A DNA stretch of 64,000 nucleotides. It comes from Methylobacterium terrae. Lineage in GTDB: Bacteria; Pseudomonadota; Alphaproteobacteria; Rhizobiales; Beijerinckiaceae. The DNA is taken from assembly GCF_003173755.1 (NCBI RefSeq), contig NZ_CP029553.1, forward strand, positions 2,306,501 through 2,370,500. Direction: 5' to 3'. The translations under genes and the position numbers were made by a program. The notes under the pieces are model-generated. The model worked only from the letters and a program-made list of their open reading frames with translations. It was not told the DNA's origin and made no database searches. Shown here one piece after another: positions 1 through 10,568 of the stretch (position 1 is the stretch's first letter; each line of letters starts with the position of its first letter).

Positions 1-251
1 AGGCTCCCGCGCAGGCGGGCGACGGCGGGGCCATCGCGGCGGGCATCATCGGCGGGCTGGCCCTGGGCGGACTTGCCGCCGCGGCCGCGGCGCAGCCGCG
101 CTACGCCTATCCCTACCCGGCCTACGGCTACCCGGCCTACGGCTATCGCCGGGTCTACTACGCGCCGGCCCGGGATTGCTGGATGCAGCGCCGGCGGGCC
201 CGCGACGATTTCGGCAACGTCTATTACCGCCGCGTGCGCGTCTGCGGCTGA
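1..251 (+). CDS. Small Gly/Ala-hydrophobic, Tyr/Pro-rich protein (5' end missing)
   Basis: The reading frame is open from base 3 to the TGA at 249-251, so the N-terminus lies outside the window; 82 residues are visible. They comprise a Gly/Ala-rich hydrophobic stretch (GIIGGLALGGLAAAAAA) resembling a membrane or glycine-zipper segment, then a Tyr/Pro/Gly tract with repeated PAYGY units, then a basic tail with two cysteines (DCWMQRRRARDDFGNVYYRRVRVCG spans the end). Small exported proteins of this composition are common in Hyphomicrobiales and have no assigned function. The two cysteines near the C-terminus could form a disulphide if the protein is periplasmic. The function is unknown. Confidence 0.7.
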   Translation, partial: APAQAGDGGAIAAGIIGGLALGGLAAAAAAQPRYAYPYPAYGYPAYGYRRVYYAPARDCWMQRRRARDDFGNVYYRRVRVCG

Positions 252-309
252 GGTCGCCGGGGCGCGCCCGAGGCGCGTCCCGCGCGGGAGGGCAGGCTCC
301 TGATGCGGG

Positions 310-2208
310 TCAGAACCGCATCGTCAGCCCTCCGTTCACCGCGTAGCCGTCCCCGCCGGTGCGCGCGAAGGTGGTGCCGCCGGTGAGCGTCAGGCTCATC
401 CCCGGCGTCACGTCGGCGGAGAGGCCCGCCTCGACGAGGCCGTAGGTGCCCCGCGCCCCGCGGCCGAGCGGGGTCAGGATCGGCAGCAGCGGCGTCGAGG
501 TGAGCGAGGTGACGAGCGTGCGGCCGCCGTCGAGGAATTCGTGCTCGGCCGTCACGTTGACGAAGGCCCGCACCGGCAGGCCGACCAGGCTGAAGGGCGC
601 GGCGCGAAGCTGGACGCCCGCCCTGCCGACGAGCGACTCGAGGCTGGTGGCGCCGACGGCTTGCGTCAGCACGGGGTCGCCCCGCTCGGTATAGGCGCCG
701 ACCCGGGTGGTGGCGTAGGTGAGGCCGACGATCGGCCCGAGGCGCACGGGCCCGAACGTGTCGAACAGGTAGCCGGCCTTCGCCGCCACCGCGACGCTGT
801 CGCCGCCGGTCGCGCCGTTCAGCGGATCGATCACGCCGGGGCGGGTCACGGAGTAGTCGTGGCGGCCATAGGCCAGCACCGCGTCGGCGAACAGGTTCTG
901 GCCCGTGAACGAGCCGTAGGCGGCAAAGCCGTAGCTGTCGACGTCGATCGAGCCGGCGCCCCCGCGAAGGTTGGCGTGCGGGTTGGCGTAGTTGAAGGCC
1001 AAGCCGAAGCGCACGCCCGGCATCGGCGTGGCCTCGAGGCCGATCGTGCCGCTCGGGCTGTCGTAGTCGTAGCCGGTGGCGAAGCCCCGGGTCGCCCGGC
1101 TGCCGCCGGCGTAGCCCCCCTGGCCCCACACGATGAGCGGGCTCGCGGGCGCCCCGAGCGGCGCGACGCCGCTGGTCCCGAGCGCGGCGGTCGTCTCGCC
1201 CGGAGCGGGGGCGAAGAGCCGGTAGGCGTCGAGGCGCTGGAGCAGGGCGCCGGCGAAGCTGGTGGTGCCGATTTGGCCGAGCTCGGCCTGGGCGGCGATG
1301 CCGTTCGGCGCGGCGAGGGCGTTCGCCATGTAGCGCGACAGGACGAGGTAGCCGCCCTCGGTCAGGTGCACCCCGTCGAGGGAGAGGTAGGTGTTCTGCA
1401 CCGCCTTCGGCGCACCGATGCAGGCGGCGACGAGCGCGCACGGCGTGCTGGTGTTGGTGAATCCGTAGCGGCCCGGATCGGCGATGATGCGCTGGAAGAT
1501 CTGGCCGTTGTCGAGGAGGAAGATCCGGGTGCCGGCGGCCGCGTAGGGCGCGAGGCCGGCCTGGAGCCCGTCGAAATAGGTGCGCGCGAACAGGTCGGCG
1601 GCGGCGGCGTTGCCGGAGGCCGCCACCCGCGGCAGGCCGTTCAGGGTGGTGAAGCCGTTGAACACGATCGTGCCCGCGCCGGCGCCGACGAGCTGCCCGA
1701 CGCTGCCGACGGCGTTCGCCGCCGAGACCCGGCCGAGGAGCGGCGCCTGGGCGGCGGTGAGCCCGGAGAGCGCCGCGCCGATGCCGTCGTTGCCGCCGAT
1801 GTTGACCGCGACGAGGTTGCCGGGGCCGAGGCGCTGGCCGCTCGCCAGGAACGCCGCAACCTCCTGGGTCAGGCCCGGCAGCAGGGCCGAACCGACATTG
1901 CCGGTGCCGGTCTGGGCGCCGCCGACGGCGTAGTTCGCGACCGCCGCATCGGGCAGGCCGTAGATCGCCTGCAGGCCGTCGACGAAGTTGGCGCCGTTGG
2001 AGTAGCGGCCGTTCACGTAGGGAAAGCCGAGGGGCCGGCCGGTGAGGCGCACCACGTTGCCGGTATCGGCGTAGCTGTCGCCGAAGACCGTGAGCCCGGT
2101 CACCCCTTGCGCGGCCGCGCCCTGGATGCCCGCCAGCGCCGTGCCGGCGAGCCACGCCGCGGCCATGCCCGCCCGGAGGCGCCCGATTCCCTTGCCCATC
2201 TCACGCAT
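310..2208 (-). CDS. Autotransporter-domain GDSL-type esterase/lipase
   Basis: A secreted or surface-anchored SGNH/GDSL hydrolase fused to an autotransporter beta-barrel, 632 aa from the chosen ATG. A signal peptide covers roughly residues 1-34 and ends in an AAAQG context. The nucleophile block is VFGDSYADTGN (Ser near 44). A GGND block (NIGGNDG) and a DGVHLTEGG block supply the remaining SGNH residues. Residues from about 370 on alternate as in a beta-barrel, and the chain ends in Phe (LTMRF), as outer-membrane proteins do. The family (EstA-like) hydrolyses short or medium acyl esters at the cell surface; the natural substrate is not known here. An in-frame ATG at 2229 lacks a Shine-Dalgarno, and another ATG at 2199 is also possible. 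Confidence 0.88.
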   Translation of the reverse strand: MREMGKGIGRLRAGMAAAWLAGTALAGIQGAAAQGVTGLTVFGDSYADTGNVVRLTGRPLGFPYVNGRYSNGANFVDGLQAIYGLPDAAVANYAVGGAQTGTGNVGSALLPGLTQEVAAFLASGQRLGPGNLVAVNIGGNDGIGAALSGLTAAQAPLLGRVSAANAVGSVGQLVGAGAGTIVFNGFTTLNGLPRVAASGNAAAADLFARTYFDGLQAGLAPYAAAGTRIFLLDNGQIFQRIIADPGRYGFTNTSTPCALVAACIGAPKAVQNTYLSLDGVHLTEGGYLVLSRYMANALAAPNGIAAQAELGQIGTTSFAGALLQRLDAYRLFAPAPGETTAALGTSGVAPLGAPASPLIVWGQGGYAGGSRATRGFATGYDYDSPSGTIGLEATPMPGVRFGLAFNYANPHANLRGGAGSIDVDSYGFAAYGSFTGQNLFADAVLAYGRHDYSVTRPGVIDPLNGATGGDSVAVAAKAGYLFDTFGPVRLGPIVGLTYATTRVGAYTERGDPVLTQAVGATSLESLVGRAGVQLRAAPFSLVGLPVRAFVNVTAEHEFLDGGRTLVTSLTSTPLLPILTPLGRGARGTYGLVEAGLSADVTPGMSLTLTGGTTFARTGGDGYAVNGGLTMRF

Positions 2209-2361
2209 CCCCCGAGGAGCCGGCGGCATTGGGCTGCCGCTTCGTCGCCATGATTGGGGCAGAGCGGGGGCGGCCCGGTCAAGGTTCGGGCGGCCGAGTT
2301 ACGAAGGCGAAAAGGCGAGAGGCCCGGCCTGTGGCCGGGCGGCGACAGGCGCGGGGCCGCC

Positions 2362-3114
2362 TCAGGCCTCCTCCACCCGGGCCCAGCCGTTCGGCATCAG
2401 CCGCTCCTGGGGGGTGAACTTGGCCTTGTACTGCATCTTGCGCGAGCCCTCGACCCAGTAGCCGAGGTAGAGGTAGGGCAGGCCGAGACCCCGGGCGCGC
2501 TCGATGTGGTCGAGGATCATGAAGGTGCCGAGCGAGCGGTCGGCCTCCGCCGGGTCGTAGAACGAGTAGACCATCGACAGCCCGTCGGCGAGCACGTCGG
2601 TGAGGCAGACGGCGACGGGCGCGCCGGTGCCGCGGCCGTTGATCGCGGTGTCGGGCCCGCGCCGGCGGTAGACCACCAGGTGGGTCTCGACGTGGCTGTC
2701 CTCGACCATCATGGCGTAGTCGAGCACCGTCATGTCGACCATGCCGCCGTCGCCGTGGCGGGCGTCGAGGTAGCGGCGGAACAGCGCGTACTGCTCCGAG
2801 GCCGGGCGGTTGGCCTGGGCCTGCCCGACGAGGTCGCGGTTGCGCTTGATCACCCGGCGCTGGCTGTCGCTGGGCTTGAAGTCGTCCACCACCACCCGGA
2901 CCGAGATGCAGGCCCGGCAGGTCTCGCAGGCCGGCCGGTAGGCGATGGTCTGCGAGCGACGAAACCCCCCTTGCGTGAGGATCTCGTTGAGGTCGCGGGC
3001 GCGCCGGCCGACGAGGTGCGTGAAGACCTTCCGCTCCTGCTGCCCGGGCAGGTACGGGCAGGGCGAGGGCGCCGTGAGGTAGAACTGCGGTGCGTCCCGC
3101 GGATGGCTCGTCAC
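2362..3114 (-). CDS. bpt: Aspartate/glutamate leucyltransferase (N-end rule)
   Basis: A 250-aa protein of the bacterial protein transferase family (EC 2.3.2.29). It transfers leucine from leucyl-tRNA to proteins with N-terminal Asp or Glu, marking them for ClpS/ClpAP degradation in the cytoplasm. The N-terminal CxxC region ([14 protein letters not shown], then [12 protein letters not shown]) matches the ATE N-domain with its conserved cysteines. The C-terminal half holds the GNAT-like acyltransferase core ([26 protein letters not shown]). Length is typical. The gene stands alone on the minus strand between the esterase and the RDD protein. Confidence 0.95.
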   Translation of the reverse strand: MTSHPRDAPQFYLTAPSPCPYLPGQQERKVFTHLVGRRARDLNEILTQGGFRRSQTIAYRPACETCRACISVRVVVDDFKPSDSQRRVIKRNRDLVGQAQANRPASEQYALFRRYLDARHGDGGMVDMTVLDYAMMVEDSHVETHLVVYRRRGPDTAINGRGTGAPVAVCLTDVLADGLSMVYSFYDPAEADRSLGTFMILDHIERARGLGLPYLYLGYWVEGSRKMQYKAKFTPQERLMPNGWARVEEA

Positions 3115-3261
3115 GCTTCGTCGTGCTCGCAGGCAGGGGGCCGACGGAACGCCGCCGGGACGGACAGGATAGCACCGGCGCCGCCGGCCTCAACAGGGTC
3201 GGGCGGCGGCGACGACGAATCCCGCCGAATTAAGCGCGGCGGGGCGCCGAAGGTTGCACCC

Positions 3262-3789
3262 TCACGCGTCGCGCACCACCGCGAGGTCGATGACGAGGTC
3301 GTGGCCCATCCGCCGGTCGGAGCGGAGCACGCCGATGCCGATGTCGAGGAGCCAGAGCAGGAAGGTCGAGAGCGCGAGGTAGAACAGCAGCGCGTGCACC
3401 GAGGCGGTGATCCAGTCCACGGGTCCGCCGGTCGTCGCCCGCACCGCCCGCAACGACATGAGCCGCATGCCGAGCGTGCTCTGGCGCGGCCCGCCGACCG
3501 TGATCGCGCTGTAGAGGATGCCGCTCGCCGGCAGGACGGCGTAGAGCACCCAGCCCACCCCGAAGGTGATGACCCCGAGGAACGAGATCGCGAGCCACAA
3601 GAGGCAGCTGAAGCCGAAGATGAACACGATGTCGAGCAGGTAGGCCATGAACCGCCGCGACAACGAGCCGTGCGCCACCAGCACCGGCGGCCCGGCCCAG
3701 CCGGGACCGGACGGGGGCGCGTAGCCCTGCTGGTAGGAGTTGCCAGGATGGGGCCCGCCATAGGGACCGCCTTGCCAGGAATTCGCCAT
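3262..3789 (-). CDS. RDD family membrane protein
   Basis: A 175-aa protein. A Gly/Pro/Tyr-rich cytoplasmic head (about residues 1-50) is followed by an RDD domain with three to four hydrophobic helices, starting at SRRFMAYLLDIVFIFGFSCLLWLAISFL and containing the second-helix motif TLGMRLMSLR. RDD proteins are small integral membrane proteins; some have been linked to Na+/H+ exchange, but most have no known role. I chose the ATG at 3789 because GGAGACGAAGCG lies just upstream; the frame is open to 3948, but that part is low in complexity and lacks a ribosome site. The protein ends DLVIDLAVVRDA. Confidence 0.88.
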   Translation of the reverse strand: MANSWQGGPYGGPHPGNSYQQGYAPPSGPGWAGPPVLVAHGSLSRRFMAYLLDIVFIFGFSCLLWLAISFLGVITFGVGWVLYAVLPASGILYSAITVGGPRQSTLGMRLMSLRAVRATTGGPVDWITASVHALLFYLALSTFLLWLLDIGIGVLRSDRRMGHDLVIDLAVVRDA

Positions 3790-3939
3790 CGCTTCGTCTC
3801 CACCGCCTCGCCACCCGATAAGGTGGGCGTGGCGGCAGGCCGTCTCAAGGGTGACGATGCGCGGGATCGCGCCCGGGAGGCGCGATCTCGCACCTGCGTC
3901 ATCCCGCATCCGTTCGGCAATCCGGTCGCGGCGTGCCGC

Positions 3940-4010
3940 TGCGCACATTGCTGTAGAGTTAGCGGGATTAAATTAAATTATACTTGATGTGTGTGACCGC
4001 ACATCAGTCT
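3940..4010 (+). promoter_or_regulatory. AT-rich island with promoter-like elements upstream of the small exported protein
   Basis: The intergenic stretch 3790-4093 holds no gene. Its only striking part is an AT-rich island (3957-3985, with TTAAATTAAATTATACT) unlike the surrounding DNA. TTGCTG at 3948-3953 followed 17 bases on by AATTAA, or a TATACT at 3979-3984, could serve a plus-strand promoter. Just downstream is an inverted repeat, GATGTG-N8-CACATC (3986-4005). This is promoter architecture by inference only. Confidence 0.35.
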
Positions 4011-4093
4011 AACTCACCGTCATCTAGGTTCTCGACATGGCAATTGGCAGGTCCCGCCGCACGGGACGCTCGCCGCAGATCGAGGATCGACCC

Positions 4094-4381
4094 ATGAGGA
4101 CGCACCATCTCGCCACGCTCGTCGCCGCCACCCTGGCGCTCCCCCTGCTCGCGGCGGGCGCCGCCCGGGCCGATGGCGGCGGCGGCGGGCGCATGCCGGC
4201 CGGAGGCGGGCACATGAGCAGCTACGTCAACGATCCCTACCACGATCCGCGCTCCGCCTACTCGCAGCGGCGCGGCACCGGGCAGCTGCTCGGCGCGCCG
4301 ATGATGGCCGATCCGGGATCCCGTCTGCTGCCGCGCGGGGCCGGGGTGCCGGCCTGGGCGGTGCAGCCCGGGCGCCGGTGA
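4094..4381 (+). CDS. Small exported protein, unknown function
   Basis: A 95-aa protein starting at an ATG preceded by GAGGATCGACCC. It has a textbook signal peptide (MRTHHLATLVAATLALPLLAAGAARA, cleavage near residue 26). The mature part has a Gly run (DGGGGGRMPAGGGH) and then a polar, Pro/Arg/Ser-rich tail with SSYVNDPYHDPRSAY. No cysteine and no known domain is visible. The AT-rich stretch upstream probably carries its promoter. I do not recognise the family; a periplasmic location is inferred from the signal peptide alone. Confidence 0.7.
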   Translation: MRTHHLATLVAATLALPLLAAGAARADGGGGGRMPAGGGHMSSYVNDPYHDPRSAYSQRRGTGQLLGAPMMADPGSRLLPRGAGVPAWAVQPGRR

Positions 4382-4668
4382 CGGGAGCGGTGCCGGCCTC
4401 CGCAGGAGGGCGGGCCCCCGGAGAGACGAGGAGCGCGAGAGGGGATTCCATGCCTCTCTCCGCATCGCCGGAAGCAGGATCGCGCTGCATCCTACGTCGT
4501 CCAGCCGCCCTGTCATCCATGGACATCCGACAATAACGACGTCCTTCGACCGGCGTTGTCGTGAGCGACCTTGCGCAATGGAGGCGGCATTGACATTCGA
4601 TAACTAACAGAAATCTCAGAACAATCATCGGGCCGCGAGCACGGCTGCTGAAACTCGGGGAGGAAGGC

Positions 4669-5649
4669 ATGGAGATGCCGCATTCGAAGGCCCGGCGACG
4701 GGATCGCCGGACGGGCGCGAGCGTCGGTCCCTCCGGCCCGCCGGGGAAGGATGCTCGTCGCGGCGGGGCCCGCGAGGGTCGACGGCGGATCCTCGCGGTC
4801 GCCTGCCTCGCTTCAGCGATGCCGTTCGCGGGCTCCGGACCGGCGCTCGCGGGATCCGCCGCCCAGCCCGGGCAATCGGTCGGCCTGCCGGTCGGCGCGC
4901 AGATCCCGCACGGCCTCTACCTGATCACCGCGTCGAATTTCGGCGTGCGCGACACCGCCCCCGGCGTGACGCCCCTCAACGTCAACACGATGACCCTGGC
5001 CTGGGCGACCCCGTGGGACCTGCTGGGCGGCCGGGTGCAGCTCTTCGCCGGATTCCCGTACTCGGCGGTCGGCCCCCAGAACAGCGACTGGCAGAGCGGC
5101 TTCGGCCAGCCGCTCCTCGCCGGCCAGCTCGCCTGGGATCTCGGCAACGATTTCGGCTTCAGCTACCTGCTCGGCGGCTACTTCCCGAGCCAGACGGGCT
5201 TCACGACGCAGGTCCCGTCCCTGACGCACCGCTTCGCGCTGAGCTACGTCGGCAACGACTGGAACCTGACCGGCCACCTGTTCTACGGCCACTTCCTCGG
5301 CGACCGGCCGCCGCCCGGTGTCGCGACCTATCCCGACTACATGAACCTCGACCTGACCGCGACGAAGAAGTTCGGCAAGTGGCAGGTCGGCGCGGTCGCC
5401 TTCGCCTCGACCGACCTGCCGACCGGCGTCGCGGGCGACCGCGCGCAGGGGCAGATCGCCGTCGGGGGGCTCGTCGGGTACAATTTCGGCCCGGTGAACC
5501 TCCAGGCCTTCGTCACCCGCGACGTGATCGACCGCAACTACGGCGGCCGCGACACGAGGGCGTGGCTCAGGGCCGTGATCCCGCTCTACCAGGACAAGCA
5601 GGAGGCCGCGCCCGGCCGCACCCTGGTGACGCGCGAGCAGTCGCGCTGA
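4669..5649 (+). CDS. Putative outer-membrane beta-barrel protein (MetA-pathway phenol-degradation-like)
   Basis: A 326-aa protein with a basic N-terminal extension (about 40 residues), a hydrophobic signal-like segment (ILAVACLASAMPFAGSGPALAG) and a mature region of alternating aromatic/hydrophobic strands, with phrases such as LPVGAQIPHGLYLITASNFG and MNLDLTATKKFGKWQVG. These are typical of the PF13557 family, annotated as transporters of the MetA phenol-degradation type. The family is thought to form outer-membrane channels for hydrophobic compounds, but substrates are rarely known. The ATG follows a strong GGGGAGGAAGGC site. The long basic leader is odd; the true start could be internal, nearer the hydrophobic segment. 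Confidence 0.75.
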   Translation: MEMPHSKARRRDRRTGASVGPSGPPGKDARRGGAREGRRRILAVACLASAMPFAGSGPALAGSAAQPGQSVGLPVGAQIPHGLYLITASNFGVRDTAPGVTPLNVNTMTLAWATPWDLLGGRVQLFAGFPYSAVGPQNSDWQSGFGQPLLAGQLAWDLGNDFGFSYLLGGYFPSQTGFTTQVPSLTHRFALSYVGNDWNLTGHLFYGHFLGDRPPPGVATYPDYMNLDLTATKKFGKWQVGAVAFASTDLPTGVAGDRAQGQIAVGGLVGYNFGPVNLQAFVTRDVIDRNYGGRDTRAWLRAVIPLYQDKQEAAPGRTLVTREQSR

Positions 5650-5672
5650 ACGGCCGGTCCGCGGCGGCGGGG

Positions 5673-6914
5673 TCACCCCCCCGTCGCCGCGTTCCCGTGC
5701 GGCCCGATGCGGCGCGGCTCCAGCCCCTCCTCGCGCAGGGTGTCGAGGATCTCGGCGGTGTGGCCGGGGCCGCGGGTCTCGATCGTCACGTCGATCGAGA
5801 CGCTCTTGGCCGGCACGTCGAGGTGCAGGCGGCCGTGCGAGACCTCCAGGATGTTGGCCCCCAGCTCGCCGAGGCGCCCGGCCACCCGGCCGAGCACGCC
5901 GGGCCGGTCGCTCGCGGTCATCCGGAACGAGATGATGCGGTCCTCGCGCTCCAGTTCGCGCACCATCACCGAGGCCAGCAGCCGCGCGTCGATGTTGCCG
6001 CCGCACAGCACGAGGCCCACCGTGCGGCCGGAAAACAGGTCGGGCCGGGCGAGGAGCGCCGCGAGGCCGGCCGCGCCTGCGCCCTCGGCGAGGCTGCGCT
6101 GGAGCGTGGCGTAGTCGTGCACCGCCCGCTCGATCTGCGGCTCGTCGACGAGGACGATCTCGCGCACGAGGTCGCGGATGATCGGCAGGGTCAGGCGGCC
6201 GACGGTCTTGACCGCGATGCCCTCGGCCAGCGTCGGGCCGCCGATCGGCCGGTCCACGCCGTCGATGGCGTTGAGGAACGAGGGGTAGAGCGCGGCCTCG
6301 ACGCCGTACAGCGCCACCCGCGGCCGCAGGCTCGCGCCGATCGCGATGCCGCTCATCAGCCCGCCGCCGCCGATCGGCACCACCAGGCCGTCGAGGTCGG
6401 GGGCGTCCTCCAGCATCTCGAGGGCGATGGTGCCCTGGCCGGCCATCACCAGGGGGTCGTCGTAGGGGTGGACCAGGACGTATCCGTGCGCCTCGACGAG
6501 GCGATCGACGGCGGCGGCGGACTCGACCAGGGTCTCGCCCTCCAGGACCACGGTGGCGCCGTGGGCGCGGGTGTTCTCGACCTTCACCAGCGGGGTCGTC
6601 GCCGGCATCACGATGGTGGCCGGGATGCCGAGGCGGCGGGCGTGGTAGGCCACCGCCTGAGCGTGGTTGCCGGCCGACATCGCCACCACGCCGCGGCGGC
6701 GCTCGGAGGGGTCGAGCGCGCTCAGGTGGTTGACCGCGCCGCGCTCCTTGAAGGCCCCGGTCGCCTGCATGTTCTCGTGCTTGACCAGCACCCGCGCCCC
6801 GGTGAGCTCGGAGAGGCGCGGCGCCGGCACGAGCGGCGTGCGCAGCACGTGGCCGCGGATGGTGTGGGAGGCCCGGACGACGTCGTCCGGGGTGATGGCG
6901 TAGGGCTGGCTCAC
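5673..6914 (-). CDS. ilvA: Threonine ammonia-lyase (medium form, single ACT domain)
   Basis: A 413-aa PLP enzyme that deaminates threonine to 2-oxobutanoate (EC 4.3.1.19), the first step towards isoleucine. The PLP-lysine block is ATGAFKERGA, the phosphate-binding loop is PIGGGGLMSG, and CGGNID lies near the end of the catalytic domain. A single C-terminal ACT domain (ISFRMTASDRPGVLGRVAGRL onward, about residues 335-405) is the hallmark of this form; classical biosynthetic IlvA has two. The ACT domain suggests allosteric control by an amino acid. No partner genes are adjacent. Confidence 0.94.
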   Translation of the reverse strand: MSQPYAITPDDVVRASHTIRGHVLRTPLVPAPRLSELTGARVLVKHENMQATGAFKERGAVNHLSALDPSERRRGVVAMSAGNHAQAVAYHARRLGIPATIVMPATTPLVKVENTRAHGATVVLEGETLVESAAAVDRLVEAHGYVLVHPYDDPLVMAGQGTIALEMLEDAPDLDGLVVPIGGGGLMSGIAIGASLRPRVALYGVEAALYPSFLNAIDGVDRPIGGPTLAEGIAVKTVGRLTLPIIRDLVREIVLVDEPQIERAVHDYATLQRSLAEGAGAAGLAALLARPDLFSGRTVGLVLCGGNIDARLLASVMVRELEREDRIISFRMTASDRPGVLGRVAGRLGELGANILEVSHGRLHLDVPAKSVSIDVTIETRGPGHTAEILDTLREEGLEPRRIGPHGNAATGG

Positions 6915-6963
6915 GCGCGGGCTCTCCGGGGCTGCGGCACCATAGAGGCCGCCCCGCCTCGCG

Positions 6964-8781
<1,818 letters not shown>

Positions 8782-8842
8782 AGATTAACCCGCGCCCTTC
8801 TTTTTCCCCTGACATCCCGTGCCGTTGACGCGGCAGGCCGCA

Positions 8843-8866
8843 CCCGGTTAACCGCCCTTAACCGGG
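8843..8866 (+). promoter_or_regulatory. Operator-like inverted repeat upstream of the hydroxyisobutyryl-CoA hydrolase gene
   Basis: A perfect 9-bp inverted repeat, CCCGGTTAA-N6-TTAACCGGG, ends 10 bp before the ATG at 8877 and overlaps the edge of its GGGAGGG ribosome site. A TTGACG hexamer lies at 8825-8830. The position suits a repressor operator or an RNA hairpin limiting translation. The function is inferred. Confidence 0.5.
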
Positions 8867-8876
8867 AGGGTGCATC

Positions 8877-9929
8877 ATGAGCGACGCGGGCGTGACGGCG
8901 AACGACGCGGTTCTGTGCGAGCGGCGGGGCGCGGCCGGGCTCATCACCCTGAACCGGCCAAAGGCGCTCAACGCCCTCAACCTCGAGATGGTGCGCGCCC
9001 TGCGCGGGGCCCTCGACGCCTGGGCGGCGGATCCGGCGGTGACCCGGGTGGTGGTGCAGGGCGCCGGCGAGCGCGCCTTCTGCGCCGGCGGCGACATCCG
9101 CCGCATCCACGAGGAGGGCAGCGCCGGGCATTACGCCGAGGCCGAGACCTTCTTTCGCGAGGAATACGAGCTCAACGCGCTGATCCAGCGCTACCCCAAG
9201 CCCTACGTCGCATTGATCGACGGCATCGTGATGGGGGGCGGCGTCGGCGTGTCGCTGCACGGCTCGCACCGGGTCGCGGCGGAGCGCACGGCCTTCGCGA
9301 TGCCCGAGACGGGAATCGGCTTCTTTCCCGATGTCGGCGCCACCTACGCCCTGCCGCGGCTGCCGGGCTTCGTCGGCACCTATCTCGCGCTCACCGGCGA
9401 GCGGATCGGCCAGGGCGACGTCCTCGCCTTCGGGCTCGCCACCCACGCCGCGCCCGCCGCGCGCTTCCCCGAGATCCGCGACGCGCTCGCCGAGGGCGGC
9501 CCGGTCGAGGCGGCGCTCAGGTCGGGCGAGCGGCCGGCTCCGGGCCCGCTCCACGCCGAGCGGGCGGTGATCGACGCCTGCTTCTCGGCCGACAGCGTGC
9601 CCGAGGTGCTGGCGCGCCTCGACGCCGACGGCTCCGCGTTCGCGAACAAGACCGCCGCGACGATCCGCACCCGCTCGCCCACCAGCCTGACCCTGGCGCT
9701 CGCCCAGATGCGCCGCGGTGCCTCGCTGTCCTTCCCCGAGGCGATGCGCCTCGAGTACCGCATCCTGTGCCGGATCCTGCGCGGCCACGACTTCTACGAG
9801 GGCGTGCGCTCGGTGCTGATCGACCGCGACGGAAAGCCGGACTGGCGGCCCGCCACCCTGGAGGCGGTCGCGATGGCCGACGTCGAGGCGCATTGTGCGC
9901 CGATGGCCGGCGAGCCGAGCTTCACTTAG
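8877..9929 (+). CDS. 3-hydroxyisobutyryl-CoA hydrolase (enoyl-CoA hydratase/isomerase family)
   Basis: A 350-aa crotonase-fold protein of the HIBCH type, which hydrolyses 3-hydroxyisobutyryl-CoA in valine catabolism (EC 3.1.2.4). Oxyanion-hole segments are RAFCAGGDIRRIHEEG (about 63-78) and GIVMGGGVGVSLHG. The acidic block MPETGIGFFPDVGATY is characteristic of HIBCH rather than plain hydratases, as is the C-terminal region (MRLEYRILCRILRGHDFYEGVRSVLID). Length fits HIBCH, longer than a 260-aa hydratase. It is followed after three bases by the DUF6163 gene, so the two are probably co-transcribed. Confidence 0.9.
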   Translation: MSDAGVTANDAVLCERRGAAGLITLNRPKALNALNLEMVRALRGALDAWAADPAVTRVVVQGAGERAFCAGGDIRRIHEEGSAGHYAEAETFFREEYELNALIQRYPKPYVALIDGIVMGGGVGVSLHGSHRVAAERTAFAMPETGIGFFPDVGATYALPRLPGFVGTYLALTGERIGQGDVLAFGLATHAAPAARFPEIRDALAEGGPVEAALRSGERPAPGPLHAERAVIDACFSADSVPEVLARLDADGSAFANKTAATIRTRSPTSLTLALAQMRRGASLSFPEAMRLEYRILCRILRGHDFYEGVRSVLIDRDGKPDWRPATLEAVAMADVEAHCAPMAGEPSFT

Positions 9930-9932
9930 GCC

Positions 9933-10394
9933 ATGCGCTCCCTCAGCAAGGTCCGGGGCACGCCCCGGCGGGCGGTCCCCGAGGAAGCGGCCGACCGCAT
10001 CGAGCGCCGGGCCCCGCGGCCCGAGACGCGCTGGGACGTGGTGCTGGTGTGGCTGATGCGGGTCGTCGCCGTGGTCTGGATGGTCAAGGGCCTGAGCGCC
10101 TGGGCCGAGATCCTCGGCGCCCGCCCCAACGCCGCGCCGTTCGAGACCGCGCCGATCGGCCGGCAGGCGGTGATCGTCTATTTCGGCGTCATCAACCTGC
10201 TGGCGGCGGTGGGCCTGTGGCTCGCCACCGCCTGGGGCGGGGTGGTCTGGCTGCTCGCCGCCACCTCGGCGATCGTGCTCGCGCTCCTGACGCCGCAGCT
10301 CCTGCCGATGTCGCTCCCGAGCCTCGCCTTCGACGGCATGATCATCCTGGTCTACTTCACCGTCTCTTGGCTGGCCTCGCGCGAACTACGCTGA
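9933..10394 (+). CDS. DUF6163 family membrane protein
   Basis: A 153-aa protein with a basic cytoplasmic N-terminus (1-32) and about four hydrophobic helices (DVVLVWLMRVVAVVWMVKGL; VIVYFGVINLLAAVGLWLA; GGVVWLLAATSAIVLALL; MIILVYFTVSWLA). It matches the DUF6163 family, found across Hyphomicrobiales next to the ldtR regulator, as here (174 bp upstream of ldtR). Function is unknown; conserved linkage to ldtR hints at a cell-envelope role. It starts three bases after the preceding gene. Confidence 0.85.
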   Translation: MRSLSKVRGTPRRAVPEEAADRIERRAPRPETRWDVVLVWLMRVVAVVWMVKGLSAWAEILGARPNAAPFETAPIGRQAVIVYFGVINLLAAVGLWLATAWGGVVWLLAATSAIVLALLTPQLLPMSLPSLAFDGMIILVYFTVSWLASRELR

Positions 10395-10402
10395 TCCTCA
10401 AC

Positions 10403-10455
10403 CTTTCTCGAAAGTGAACGATTGGGTTCATCTTCGGTTTACCGACAGAGGTAAA
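10403..10455 (+). promoter_or_regulatory. Two palindromes in the DUF6163-ldtR intergenic region
   Basis: The AT-richer gap before ldtR holds CTTTC-TC-GAAAG (10403-10414), just after the DUF6163 stop, and TTTACC-N6-GGTAAA (10438-10455). Both have the size and symmetry of MarR-dimer sites and lie upstream of a MarR-family gene, so autoregulation is plausible. No convincing -35/-10 pair was identified. Function is inferred. Confidence 0.45.
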
Positions 10456-10568
10456 TCGAGAATTTATCCTGTCGTTTAAACTCACATTCACGGGGCGCGC
10501 CTAATTTGAACTCATAAGCGGAGCGGGACGAAACCGCCGAGCACCCCCGTACAGAGTGAGGCGTTCCG

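Noticed and set aside
4590..4620. TTGACA at 4590-4595 as promoter of the beta-barrel protein gene
   Set aside because: The -35 hexamer is perfect, but nothing resembling a -10 lies 15-19 bases downstream.
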